A stretch of DNA of 64,000 bases. It comes from Prevotella lacticifex. GTDB taxonomy: Bacteria; Bacteroidota; Bacteroidia; Bacteroidales; Bacteroidaceae. This document shows, one piece after another, positions 44,356-52,842 of this stretch (positions within the stretch are counted from its first letter, which is position 1; every line of letters starts with the position of its first letter). The notes beneath the pieces are model-generated. The model searched no databases. It saw nothing but the letters and a program-made list of their open reading frames with translations, and was not told where the DNA came from. The position numbers and the translations under genes are program-made. The stretch is taken from NCBI RefSeq assembly GCF_019973375.1, contig NZ_BPTV01000002.1:832564-896563 (forward strand), read 5' to 3'.

Positions 44356-44421
44356 CATAAAGAACCTTGCCAGGGGGGCTGAAGGACATCAACAGCCCCG
44401 TTAGAGAAATATCTCAAGTAA
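44291..44421 (+). repeat. Tandem duplication of the gene end
   Basis: The last 65 bases of the esterase gene, ending AAATACCTCAAGTAA at 44355, recur at 44356-44421 ending AAATATCTCAAGTAA. The second copy has several substitutions and a one-base insertion and is not translated. Confidence 0.85.
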
Positions 44422-44505
44422 CCTGTTAGCAAACATATCAAGTAGCACATCATTTTTTCGTACAAAATCCGCGTGCTACACCCGTCGGTATCATCCGGCA
44501 TTCCC

Positions 44506-44540
44506 AAACGGACCGTTTCATCTCCCGAAACGGTCCGTTT
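44506..44540. repeat. Perfect 14-bp hairpin, AAACGG family (family D)
   Basis: AAACGGACCGTTTC (44506-44519) pairs with GAAACGGTCCGTTT (44527-44540) around a 7-base loop. A CGTTTTGCACTGCAAAACG hairpin follows at about 44568-44576. Confidence 0.85.
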
Positions 44541-44937
44541 TGCGTTCCAATACCTACCGTTTTGCACTGCAAAACGGCCAATATCCCCAACCCCTTGATT
44601 ATCAGCAGCTCCCGCATTGTCCCAGTCAGCAATCACCCTCTATGAATAATCATTACATCTGCACGCAGGGTTACCAACATGAATCGCTTATAATAAAACG
44701 CTTGCAGCACTCAGCCGCAGTCTAATATCCAATGCAAATCGCTGATACTAAGACGCTTGCGGCACTCTGTAGGGGTGGGGTTTATCCCCATCCTACCAGC
44801 TGCGGGGTGTTTACATTAATTCTCGTCCGTCATTACGGCGTATCCACCTTAATTCTCATCCATCGCTGCAAGGTATTTACTTTAATTCTCGTCCTTCACT
44901 GCGGGGAATTCACCATGATTCTCGTCCGTCGCTGCGA

Positions 44938-45122
44938 GGATGGGGATAACCCCCCGACCTACTGCCATAAAAGAATTATACCGTTGCCACTTCCAGCCCC
45001 GACGGGGCTGAATCGTCAGTAACCCCGGACTAAGCGAGTGATAGCGAGTGCAGTCCGGGGATCAAAGAAGCAGAGAGAAATACATTCAGTGCCTCGAAGA
45101 CGCACAATAGCACGTTGTGCGC
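44938..45122 (+). repeat. Composite repeat block, second copy
   Basis: Same order as 14090-14277: AAAAGAATTATACC, CAGCCCCGACGGGGCTG, CCCCGGACT hairpin, and CAGTGCCTCGAAGACGCACA. Confidence 0.8.
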
Positions 45123-45193
45123 ATCTACGTATTGGCAGTCTAAACACCTTGAACGAAATTAATTAAGACCAAAACCATAAAAACCCTGTTCCA

Positions 45194-45306
45194 GCGCCAA
45201 GGGCTTTCGCCCTTTGCCATTTGGACTTTGAGTGCTTGTGAGAGGCTGGGCCTCTCACCGCCCTCAAAGCCCAAATGGCAGATCCTCCTCCGTCGGATCT
45301 TGGCGC
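45194..45306. repeat. 113-nt nested hairpin element
   Basis: GCGCCAAG (45194-45201) pairs with CTTGGCGC (45299-45306); inside, GCCATTTGG pairs with CCAAATGGC, TTTGAG with CTCAAA and GTGAGAGGC with CTCTCAC. Four stacked arms make a long stem with internal loops. Confidence 0.8.
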
Positions 45307-45339
45307 TGACACAAAGGAAAACCATCAAAACAGGCTATC

Positions 45340-45430
45340 GCCACAGAGATTCGGTCGGTCGACCGAATAATTGTATTCCTTTTCCTCTTCGAGGCCAACT
45401 AACGGCCTAATCCTGCCCGCCTTTTGAAGG
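45340..45430. repeat. Dispersed family B repeat (degraded)
   Basis: GAGATTCGGTCGGTCGACCG then CCTAATCCTGCCCGCC; a weak copy. Confidence 0.5.
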
Positions 45431-45653
45431 CGTTGGCTTGGTAATCCATTGATAACTAATGTGTTGCACACATCCACCGTAGGGGCGGGGTTTATCCCCG
45501 TCCTACCAGCGTCGGACAAGAATCAAGGTAACACCCCGCAGCTGCGAGGGTGGGGATAACCCCACCCCCTACAGTGGCAGAGTGCTGCAAGCGTCTTATT
45601 ATCAGCGGTTTGCAATGGTTATTAGGCAGTGTGGGGAGGTAGAAGAAATGGTA

Positions 45654-45720
45654 GAGATTCGGTCTGACGACCGAGCGGACGGTCACGAGGGCCGTCCCTG
45701 CAAGTGGAGATGGGTGCAGC
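45654..45720 (-). repeat. Dispersed family B repeat
   Basis: GAGATTCGGTCTGACGACCG then ACGAGGGCCGTCCCTGCAAG; reverse orientation, truncated end. Confidence 0.6.
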
Positions 45721-45914
45721 ACATGTAATGTTAAGTTTTTCGCTTTGTAGTAGAGTGGAGAGCGGATTTGTAATTTACTGGTATACAGGACGTTATAGAT
45801 TATGGCCATTTGGTATTCTGAAACAGGCCATATTGGAGCGCGAAAACGACCGTTAAGCGGGGCGATTTCGATGAAAATAATTTTGCATTACAAATGAATG
45901 AAAATGTAGAAATC

Positions 45915-45946
45915 TTTGCGGGAATGAGAAAAAAAGAGTACTTTTG
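45915..45946 (+). promoter_or_regulatory. Promoter of the small HA-like gene
   Basis: TTTG (45915-45918) and TACTTTTG (45939-45946), exactly 20 bases apart. The ATG is at 45986. Confidence 0.75.
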
Positions 45947-45985
45947 CAACATTATAATGACAAAAAGTAGAACCTGAATTTAGGT

Positions 45986-46249
45986 ATGACACATGATGAA
46001 CGCTGGGCCCAGATGCTGAAGGCCTACAGAAACTATATTCTGAAGAAACATCGCTGTCCGTCGAAATACAAGCCGGAGGACCGGCAACTGTACAACTGGA
46101 TAAAGCATAACCGGAAAATGCGCAACAAAGGGGAGATGCCGCCGGAGAGGCAGGAGGTCTTCGCAGATTTGCTGAAACTGGCCGACAAGTACCGCCGCGT
46201 GAACCAACATGCGTATATGCACGTCGAGGGCGAGGGAACGTTGTTTTAA
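45986..46249 (+). CDS. Small basic protein resembling the helicase-associated (HA) domain
   Basis: The 87-residue protein has the pattern of a helicase-associated domain: WAQMLKAYRNYILKKHRCPS, RQLYNWIKHNRKMRNKGEMP and PERQEVFADLLKLADKYRR. This three-helix unit usually forms repeats in bacterial helicases and binds nucleic acid; single-domain versions are seen in Bacteroidetes. The net charge is positive. There is a consensus promoter 40 bases upstream. It is not obviously linked to the M16 peptidase gene 261 bases later, since the gap carries a repeat. Function unknown; the HA label rests on pattern recognition only. Confidence 0.7.
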   Translation: MTHDERWAQMLKAYRNYILKKHRCPSKYKPEDRQLYNWIKHNRKMRNKGEMPPERQEVFADLLKLADKYRRVNQHAYMHVEGEGTLF

Positions 46250-46262
46250 TACGATGCCGCGG

Positions 46263-46460
46263 AAGGTCAATGACTTGATTTCCAAAAGCTTAAAACCGGA
46301 TGCCCGAATGATAAATGCGGTGCAGCTGAAGGTCATTGATTTGGCCGTCGGAGGCTTGACAGCAGATGGCAGTAAGACAAATGCAGCATGGCTAAAGGCC
46401 AATGATTTGGCTGTCGGAGGCTGGAAGCGGCGCAGCGTAGGGCCAAGGATTTGTTTCCGA
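46263..46460. repeat. 66-bp degenerate tandem repeat
   Basis: AAGGTCAATGACTTG, AAGGTCATTGATTTG and AAGGCCAATGATTTG begin at 46263, 46329 and 46395, a 66-base step, with a weaker fourth copy near 46442. The open frames here on both strands are artefacts of a period divisible by three. Confidence 0.7.
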
Positions 46461-46510
46461 GGCGCATCAAAGCGACGAATGATTCCGAAATATCACCAAT
46501 AAAACATTAT

Positions 46511-49339
46511 ATGAAACTAAGAAAGATTTTTCTTGTGGCATTGATTGCCGTCACCGTTCCCTCGGTGGCGCAGGACGATGCCATGGCGGCTGCCCAGCAG
46601 ACGATTCCTGAGGACTCGGCCGTCATTGTCGGTCATCTCGACAACGGGCTGACCTATTACATCCGTCACAACGACTATCCTAAGGGAAAAGTGAACTTCT
46701 ACATCGCTCAGCGCGTGGGTGCCGTGCAGGAGGAGGACGACCAGGACGGACTGGCCCACTTCCTTGAGCACATGGCCTTCAACGGCTCTAAGCACTTCCC
46801 CGACGACTCGGTGACGAAGTTTATGAACGGCTTAGGTGCTCAGTGGAACGCTTTCACCACCGCCGACCACACCGTCTACCACGTCAATGGTGTCGATAAC
46901 GGCCGTGAGAGCGCCCTCGACAGCTGTATGCTCCTGCTCAGCGACTGGTCGGAGGGACTGACCCTCGACGAGAAGCAGCTCAACGAGCAGCGCGACGTCA
47001 TCCACAACGAGTACCGCACCCACGGTGCCATGCAGCGGCTCTTTGAGCAGGCCCTGCCGGCACTGTTCCCCAACAGCCGCTACGGCGAGCGCACGGTCAT
47101 AGGAAGTATGGACGTCGTGGACCACTGCAACAGCAACCGTCTGCGCGACTACTACCATAAATGGTACTTCCCCGGCAACCAGGCCATCGTCATCGTCGGC
47201 GACATCGATGCCAAGAAATATGAGGCAAAGGTGAAGAAGCTCTTCTCTACGCTGCCCGTTCCGGCCACGGCCCATAAGGCTGAGGACTTAGCCGTTGCCG
47301 ACAACGACTCGACGCTGTACTTCGTTGGCAGCGACAAGGAGATGAGTCAGACTTTCTTCATCACCTTCCGCAAGGATGAGCCGCTGCCGCCGCAGATCAA
47401 GCAGACAATCCCTTACATCCTCTACGACGACGTAAAGACTCTCGGTTCGCAGATGTTCAACGACCGCATGCTGAAACTCTCGCAGCAGCCCGAGGCCGCT
47501 TTCACCGCGGCATCGAGTGCTAATGCCGAATATGGTATGACGGCACGCACACGGAAGAGTCAGACGGTGCAGATCCTGCCGAAACCGGGGCAGGAGGCCG
47601 CAGCCCTGAAGCAGGTGCTGACGGAGATGAAGCGCGCCGCCGAATACGGATTCACCAATTCGGAACTCAAGCACGCCAAGGCCACCTACAAGGCCGCCCT
47701 CGAGCAGCAGTATAACAACCGGGCGACGATCACCAACGACACTTACGCTCAGAGTCTTATCGATAACTTCCTCAACAACGAGCCGTATCCGAATATCGAG
47801 ACCCGCTATCAGCTCGACAACGCCATCCTGCCGATGCTCACCCTCGAGATGGTGAACCAGGCCATCAAGGGCGAATTCAGCATCGACAACGAGAATTTTG
47901 CCGTCATTGGCCTCGAACAGCAGAAGGACGGCAAGCCCGTCGTCGGTCTCAGCGAGATGAAGAGCATCGTCGACGAGGCCCGCAAGGCCACCGTCACCGC
48001 TCCCGTCGACACCGTGAAGGAGGAGCCGCTGATGCCGGTGATGCCTAAAGCCGGAAAGATTGTGAAGCAGAAGATGAGCAAGACGCTCGGATGCAAAGAG
48101 CTGACACTGTCGAACGGTGCCCGCGTACTGCTGAAGAAGACTGACTTCAAGGCCAACCAGATTCTCGCAACAGCCATAGCACCAGGCGGTTTGGCCGCAG
48201 CCAAGAGTCTGAACCTCCCGTCGCGCCAGATGTTCGAGCAGGTGTACTCGCTCCACGGACTCGGAACGAAGAGCGTCATGGACCTCGTCAGTCTGGCTCA
48301 GACCACCCAGACATCCGTCGACGACGGCATCAGCAACGACCTCCACTGGATAAACGGCTCTACGACAAACGAGAATATCGAGACGCTCATGCAGGAGATG
48401 TACCTCAGTTTCCAGGGCGTGAAGAAGGATGAGGCCATCTACCGTCAGATGATGCAGTACTTTAAGGGTCAGGTAGCCAACAAGATGGACAATCCCGACA
48501 TCGTCATCGGCGACTCGGCATCGTTCTACGCCCACAGCATGCGCCACGACGTGCTCACGCCGAGTGCCGCCGACATCGACCATATCGACTACGACGGTAT
48601 CCTCAATATCCGCAAGCAGATGTTCAGCAATGCCGCCGACTTCACTTTCGTCTTCGTAGGTAGTTTCGACGAGGCCACCCTTCGGCCGCTCATCGAGAAG
48701 TATATCGCCTCGCTGCCGGGAAAGAAGGCCAAGACGACCGTCACCGACCAGCGCGACTACACTAACGGCAAGGTCAGCCGTGCCTTCACTATGGCAATGG
48801 GAAATCCGCAGAGCGTCACCCGCGACGTGTACCGTTCGGCTGCCGTTCCGTTCACACTGAAGAACTATGTCAACGCCGGTGTCCTCAGTCAGGTGCTGTG
48901 GAACAAGGAGTTCGACATCATCCGCGAGCAGGAGAGTGCTGCCTACACGCCGATGCCAAGTGCTCAGTTCGATAACGACCTCACAGGGTCGTACCTCCTC
49001 ATCGAGTCGGAGCTGAAGACGAATCCGGCAAAGACGCAGCGCGCATCGGAGCTTGCCGACAGCATTGTCACCAACACTGCATCGTGGGTTAACGCCGACG
49101 ACGTGCAGAAAGGCCGTGAGGCCCTCGCCAAGAGCCATGCCGATGCCGTGAAGACCAACGAGTACTGGCTCAGTGCCATCGAGGACTATGCCATCTACGG
49201 CATCGACCGCTACACCGACTACGACAAGGAGCTCAACGCTGTCACACCGGCAACAATCGGTGAGACGGTGAAGGCCATCCTCTCGACCGGCAACCACGTG
49301 CGCGTGGTGATGAATGCCACTAAGGAGGAAGGAAAGTAA
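46511..49339 (+). CDS. M16 family metallopeptidase (zinc protease)
   Basis: The 942-residue protein starts at ATG 46511 (MKLRKIFLVALIAVTVPSVA), where a signal peptide begins; an upstream in-frame ATG at 46451 lies in repeat sequence. Two M16 halves follow. The first has the zinc motif HFLEHMAFNG (H-x-x-E-H at about residue 83), with the downstream glutamate of the same domain in LNEQRDVIHNEYRT. The second half (from about residue 530) lacks it and is structural. Such proteins are related to insulysin and PqqL; in Bacteroidetes they are periplasmic or outer-membrane-associated, with undefined substrates. A strong terminator (49351-49432) starts 12 bases after the stop. No promoter consensus is visible before it. 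Confidence 0.93.
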   Translation: MKLRKIFLVALIAVTVPSVAQDDAMAAAQQTIPEDSAVIVGHLDNGLTYYIRHNDYPKGKVNFYIAQRVGAVQEEDDQDGLAHFLEHMAFNGSKHFPDDSVTKFMNGLGAQWNAFTTADHTVYHVNGVDNGRESALDSCMLLLSDWSEGLTLDEKQLNEQRDVIHNEYRTHGAMQRLFEQALPALFPNSRYGERTVIGSMDVVDHCNSNRLRDYYHKWYFPGNQAIVIVGDIDAKKYEAKVKKLFSTLPVPATAHKAEDLAVADNDSTLYFVGSDKEMSQTFFITFRKDEPLPPQIKQTIPYILYDDVKTLGSQMFNDRMLKLSQQPEAAFTAASSANAEYGMTARTRKSQTVQILPKPGQEAAALKQVLTEMKRAAEYGFTNSELKHAKATYKAALEQQYNNRATITNDTYAQSLIDNFLNNEPYPNIETRYQLDNAILPMLTLEMVNQAIKGEFSIDNENFAVIGLEQQKDGKPVVGLSEMKSIVDEARKATVTAPVDTVKEEPLMPVMPKAGKIVKQKMSKTLGCKELTLSNGARVLLKKTDFKANQILATAIAPGGLAAAKSLNLPSRQMFEQVYSLHGLGTKSVMDLVSLAQTTQTSVDDGISNDLHWINGSTTNENIETLMQEMYLSFQGVKKDEAIYRQMMQYFKGQVANKMDNPDIVIGDSASFYAHSMRHDVLTPSAADIDHIDYDGILNIRKQMFSNAADFTFVFVGSFDEATLRPLIEKYIASLPGKKAKTTVTDQRDYTNGKVSRAFTMAMGNPQSVTRDVYRSAAVPFTLKNYVNAGVLSQVLWNKEFDIIREQESAAYTPMPSAQFDNDLTGSYLLIESELKTNPAKTQRASELADSIVTNTASWVNADDVQKGREALAKSHADAVKTNEYWLSAIEDYAIYGIDRYTDYDKELNAVTPATIGETVKAILSTGNHVRVVMNATKEEGK

Positions 49340-49350
49340 TAAAAACGCAT

Positions 49351-49432
49351 AATCCGCTGAATGAATGTCAGTTGCAACCGGTGGCCACAGTGCCGCATCC
49401 GCAACGGAAAGCATTCATTCAGCGGATTTTTC
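49351..49432 (+). terminator. Terminator of the M16 peptidase gene
   Basis: AATCCGCTGAATGAATG (49351-49367) pairs perfectly with CATTCATTCAGCGGATT (49412-49428), followed by TTTC. The loop is 44 bases. Confidence 0.85.
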
Positions 49433-49450
49433 TTATTAACGGAGTATAAC

Positions 49451-50614
49451 GTGAGAATAAACGATCCATCAACATTCGCTGAAATACGCGAACCAATGTA
49501 CATCCTCGAGGAGAGCCGCTTGCGCCGTAATCTCGAACTGATAAGCAATGTGGCGCGGGAGGCAGGCATCGAGGTCATCTTGGCTTTCAAGGCCTACGCT
49601 CTGTGGAAGACGTTTCCCATCTTCCGCGAGTACATCTCGGCCACGACGGCGAGCAGCCTCTACGAGGCGCGGTTGGGTTTCGAGGAGTTCGGAGCCCCCG
49701 TCCATACGTTCACGCCAGCCCTCACCGACAACGAGATTGACGATATCGCACGGATGTCGTCGCATCTGTCGTTCAACTCGCTGACGCAGTATGAGCGTTT
49801 CCACCGGCGGGCACAGTCGGTGAACAGCTCGCTGAAGCTCGGTCTGCGCGTGAACCCGGAATACAGTGAGGTGGGAACGGCGCTCTACAACCCCTGCGCT
49901 CCCGGCACCCGTTTCGGCATTACGGCCGACAAGCTGCCCGACGAGCTGCCTGCCGACATCACCGGTCTGCACTGCCACTGCCACTGCGAGAGCGGTGCCG
50001 ATGTCTTTGAGCGCACTCTGAAGCATATCGAGGCTAAATTCGGACGGTGGCTGCCGCAGGTGGAATGGATGAACTTCGGTGGCGGGCACCTTATGACGCG
50101 TAAGGACTACGACACACGGCGACTGATAACGCTGATGCGCGACTTCCGCAACCGCTACCCCAATATCCACGTGATTCTCGAACCGGGCAGTGCCTTCGGA
50201 TGGCAGACGGGGCCGCTCGTGGCTCAGGTAGCCGACGTCGTCGAGGACCACGGCGTGAGAACCGCCATCGTCAACGTGAGCTTCACGTGCCACATGCCCG
50301 ACTGTCTGGAGATGCCGTACCATCCCGCCGTGCGCGGTGCCGAGGAGGTCGGCGACGGCACGAAGGGCGCGCATGTCTACCGCATCGGCGGATGTTCCTG
50401 TCTGTCAGGCGATTTCATGGGTTCGTGGGCTTTCGACCATGAGCTGACGGTGGGCGAGAACATCATCTTCGAGGATATGTTGCACTATACGACCGTCAAG
50501 ACGACGATGTTCAACGGTATCCACCATCCCGCCATCGCCCTCCTGCACAGCGACGGTGAGCTCGAGGTTCTCCGCCGTTTCACCTACGACGACTATAAGA
50601 ACCGCATGGACTGA
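49451..50614 (+). CDS. nspC: Carboxynorspermidine decarboxylase NspC
   Basis: NspC is a pyridoxal-phosphate enzyme (alanine-racemase/ODC fold III) that decarboxylates carboxynorspermidine or carboxyspermidine to form the polyamine. The 387-residue protein shows ILAFKAYALWKTF, with the PLP-binding lysine, HCHCHCESGADVFERTL, the glycine-rich MNFGGGHLMT, ILEPGSAFGW, and the C-terminal GGCSCLSGDFMGSW with the substrate-side cysteine. I place the start at GTG 49451 because a GGAG ribosome site lies six bases before it and the upstream ATG at 49361 lies inside the terminator of the previous gene. Bacteroidetes use this route to make spermidine; the partner CASDH gene is not in the window. A strong terminator follows at 50679. 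Confidence 0.93.
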   Translation: MRINDPSTFAEIREPMYILEESRLRRNLELISNVAREAGIEVILAFKAYALWKTFPIFREYISATTASSLYEARLGFEEFGAPVHTFTPALTDNEIDDIARMSSHLSFNSLTQYERFHRRAQSVNSSLKLGLRVNPEYSEVGTALYNPCAPGTRFGITADKLPDELPADITGLHCHCHCESGADVFERTLKHIEAKFGRWLPQVEWMNFGGGHLMTRKDYDTRRLITLMRDFRNRYPNIHVILEPGSAFGWQTGPLVAQVADVVEDHGVRTAIVNVSFTCHMPDCLEMPYHPAVRGAEEVGDGTKGAHVYRIGGCSCLSGDFMGSWAFDHELTVGENIIFEDMLHYTTVKTTMFNGIHHPAIALLHSDGELEVLRRFTYDDYKNRMD

Positions 50615-50966
50615 GGTGCCGTGGAGGCAAAAAGCAGCCCACGGAGGACAAAAAGCAGCCCGCGGAGGGGCTGAACGCAACAAGGGGCTGGGCCGCAAAC
50701 GCGGCTCAGCCCCTTGTTTTTTGGTCTCTGCGCTGGGCTCTGCTGCGGCCTGCGCTTGCCCGTTCCCTTCCTCTGTGCTTGCCCGTTCCTTCCTCTGCGC
50801 TTGCCCGTTCCCTTCCTCTGCGCTGGGCTCTGCTGCGGTCTGCGCTTGCCCGTTCCGTTCGGCGAATTATAATTCGCCGCACCCGACAGCTGACGCCAGA
50901 GGGAGGCTGAAGGGCAGCAGCGGGAGGCTGAAGGGCAGCCTGCGGGCAGCCCGCGGGGTGCCTCCT
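50615..50966. other. Intergenic region with terminator and short repeats
   Basis: After the nspC terminator come tandem, irregular repeats of TGCGCTTGCCCGTTCCCTTC (about four copies between 50750 and 50860), a palindrome CGGCGAATTATAATTCGCCG at about 50859-50880, and GGGAGGCTGAAGGGCAGC duplicated near 50904-50940. No gene. Confidence 0.75.
50679..50722 (+). terminator. Terminator of nspC
   Basis: CAAGGGGCTGGGCCGC (50681-50696) pairs with GCGGCTCAGCCCCTTG (50701-50716), AAAC loop, then TTTTTT. Confidence 0.9.
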
Positions 50967-52631
50967 CTATTTAAACTTCTTAATGAAGGCGTCGGCCTGG
51001 GTATCGCCGAGGTCCTTGGCTTTCTGCAAGTTAGTGAGGCCCTCGTCCTTCTTGCCGCTCTGACACTGGGCGAGACCCTTGATGAGATAGGGCACCGAGT
51101 AGGTGGAATCGAGCTGGATGGCTACATCGGCCGAGGCCATAGCGTCGGCATACTGTCCCACCCTGAGGTGCACATTGGCCTTCTCGGCCCACAGCTGGGC
51201 GTTGCGCTGGTCGAGGACGACGGCGCGCATGATGTCGTTGAGGGCAGCCTGATACACTTTACCCTTCATCTCGATCTGCTCACGGTCGTAATAGAACGAT
51301 GCCGGGGGCAGGGCCGTGGTGAGAGCCTCATAGCGGTAGAGGTCGACCATAGCGTCGCGGTAGCGGCCCATCTTCCCGAGCTGAGTGCCACGGGCATAGA
51401 AATAAGGTGCCGCAATGGTGGTATAAGGAGTGTCGCAGACCCCCACAGCACTGTCGAGGAGCTCAAGTATCTCTGCGTCAGAGGCTTTCAGAGCCTGACG
51501 GCACTGCGCAGCCTCATAGAAAAGGTCGGGATTGCGCATCGATTTCGTCAGACTCATGAACTTCTCGTAAGCCTTCTCGTAGTTGCCCTTGCTGTATTCA
51601 ATCTTTCCACGCATCTCGTCGTACACCGGCAGGGCCTTAACCTTATAGGCGGCATCGGCCTCAGCCATAGCCTTATCGTAGGTCCAGTCGGCAAACGGCG
51701 GCTCGGGCATCAGCGAGAGTTTCTGCCATACCGACCGCGAATAGTTATAGTGGGCATCGGCTTTGTCGGTGGCCTTGTCGACGGCATCGCGCAAGAGCTT
51801 GTCGGCCTCGGCCGTCTTTCCCTGCTGCCAGTACAGTGTGGCGAGGTCGTAGTAGCCGTCGGTCTCCTTCGGGAACATCGTCATGAAGTCGCGGGCTGTA
51901 GCCATATAATCGGCGGTTCGCCCCTGAGCGGCCATCATCAGTGCCAGACGGGCATCCTTAACGTCGGCGGGGAGGGCCTTGCGGATTGTTGTCCTGCTCA
52001 GTGTCGGGTCGTTGGCGGCAAATCCCGACGGTTTCAGCTCGTCGGTATAGCGCCAGTCGGTGACGCTGAGCACGGTACCGCCGTTGTTGTAAATTCCCAC
52101 CAACTCACCGCGCTCGTTGACAGCCGGGGCTCCGTTGGGGTAGTCGGCGGTATTCTCTTTCAGTGCGTCGGCGCCACCGAGAACATAATAGTTGTATTTC
52201 GACATGAACTTCTCCGACCTCTCCGGGGTCACGAGGGCAGGTTTCTGCGTCATTATCCACATCCGCACCGACCCTGTGGGCAGTGTCTTGGCGAGCGAGA
52301 TGGGCTGGACGGCCGTAGCTCCGCCGATGGCAAACTTCGCGATGTCGTAGAGCTCGCTGGCTCCGTAGATTTTCTCCACGGGATAAGAGCGGCCCTTAGC
52401 GTCGACGACGACTGCGCTGTCGGCGCCGTTGAACGGTGTCCACGCGCTTACGACGGTTCCGTTGCGGTCGATGAGATAGCCGAAAGACGTGCCCACGGCC
52501 TTTCCGCCGCTCTTGAAAGTCTTCAGCGTCAGCAGTGCCTGGCGTGCGCTCATGGGCTGCGCTGCCGATGGCAAGGTCGCCACGAGAGCAGCGATGACCA
52601 CTGCCGCCTTTATTATATTTCCTAATTTCAT
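50967..52631 (-). CDS. Degenerate trypsin-fold domain with TPR repeats, secreted
   Basis: The 554-residue protein has a signal peptide (MKLGNIIKAAVVIAALVATL..SAAQ). A trypsin-like domain follows (about 25-210): GTSFGYLIDRNGTVVSAWTP corresponds to the region of the catalytic histidine and YDIAKFAIGG to the aspartate, which is retained. NGAPAVNERGELVGIY lies where GNSGGP is expected. The histidine and serine are replaced, so it is probably an inactive protease. The C-terminal part (from about 250) is made of tetratricopeptide-like repeats (KETDGYYDLATLYWQQGKTA, NPDLFYEAAQCRQALKASDA, SVPYLIKGLAQCQSGKKDEG), a protein-interaction scaffold. It is a single gene. Its role is unknown; a chaperone or adaptor on the outer membrane or periplasm is plausible. 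Confidence 0.85.
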   Translation of the reverse strand: MKLGNIIKAAVVIAALVATLPSAAQPMSARQALLTLKTFKSGGKAVGTSFGYLIDRNGTVVSAWTPFNGADSAVVVDAKGRSYPVEKIYGASELYDIAKFAIGGATAVQPISLAKTLPTGSVRMWIMTQKPALVTPERSEKFMSKYNYYVLGGADALKENTADYPNGAPAVNERGELVGIYNNGGTVLSVTDWRYTDELKPSGFAANDPTLSRTTIRKALPADVKDARLALMMAAQGRTADYMATARDFMTMFPKETDGYYDLATLYWQQGKTAEADKLLRDAVDKATDKADAHYNYSRSVWQKLSLMPEPPFADWTYDKAMAEADAAYKVKALPVYDEMRGKIEYSKGNYEKAYEKFMSLTKSMRNPDLFYEAAQCRQALKASDAEILELLDSAVGVCDTPYTTIAAPYFYARGTQLGKMGRYRDAMVDLYRYEALTTALPPASFYYDREQIEMKGKVYQAALNDIMRAVVLDQRNAQLWAEKANVHLRVGQYADAMASADVAIQLDSTYSVPYLIKGLAQCQSGKKDEGLTNLQKAKDLGDTQADAFIKKFK

Positions 52632-52842
52632 GATGTTCTGATAAGTATTTTCGTTAAGATTGAATTTTTTCGGGTCGCCACGAGCATGGCGTTACACCTT
52701 ATTATATATACACCCTACGCGAACCGCGATGCGCCTGCCTCAGCCTGTGGGTGCTTATTACACCTTATTATATATAGCGCCGACGGGTCGAAATACCCTT
52801 CCTGATGCCTCAGCAGCACTAAAACAGCGCAAGGCTGCAGGC
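52632..52842. other. Intergenic region between the TPR gene and recN
   Basis: No gene. Two CACCTTATTATATATA sequences lie about 67 bases apart (near 52690 and 52758), suggesting a duplication. Confidence 0.6.

Larger units (their letters stand above)
44422..45914. other. 1.5-kb repeat-filled intergenic region
   Basis: No gene. In order: an AAACGG-family hairpin (44506-44540), family A palindromes at 44773-44815 and 44930-44970, the composite block shared with 14.1 kb (44938-45122), a 113-nt nested hairpin (45194-45306), a family B copy (45340-45430), two family A copies in opposite orientation (45470-45600), and a final family B copy (45654-45720). A short repeat TTCTCGTCC-TNGCTGCG recurs four times in 44815-44940. 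Confidence 0.8.

Noticed and set aside
47288..49414. 708-residue minus-strand frame
   Set aside because: Antisense of the M16 peptidase gene, which has the H-x-x-E-H motif and a terminator.
50556..52625. 689-residue plus-strand frame
   Set aside because: Antisense of the TPR protein gene and of repeats; no domain.
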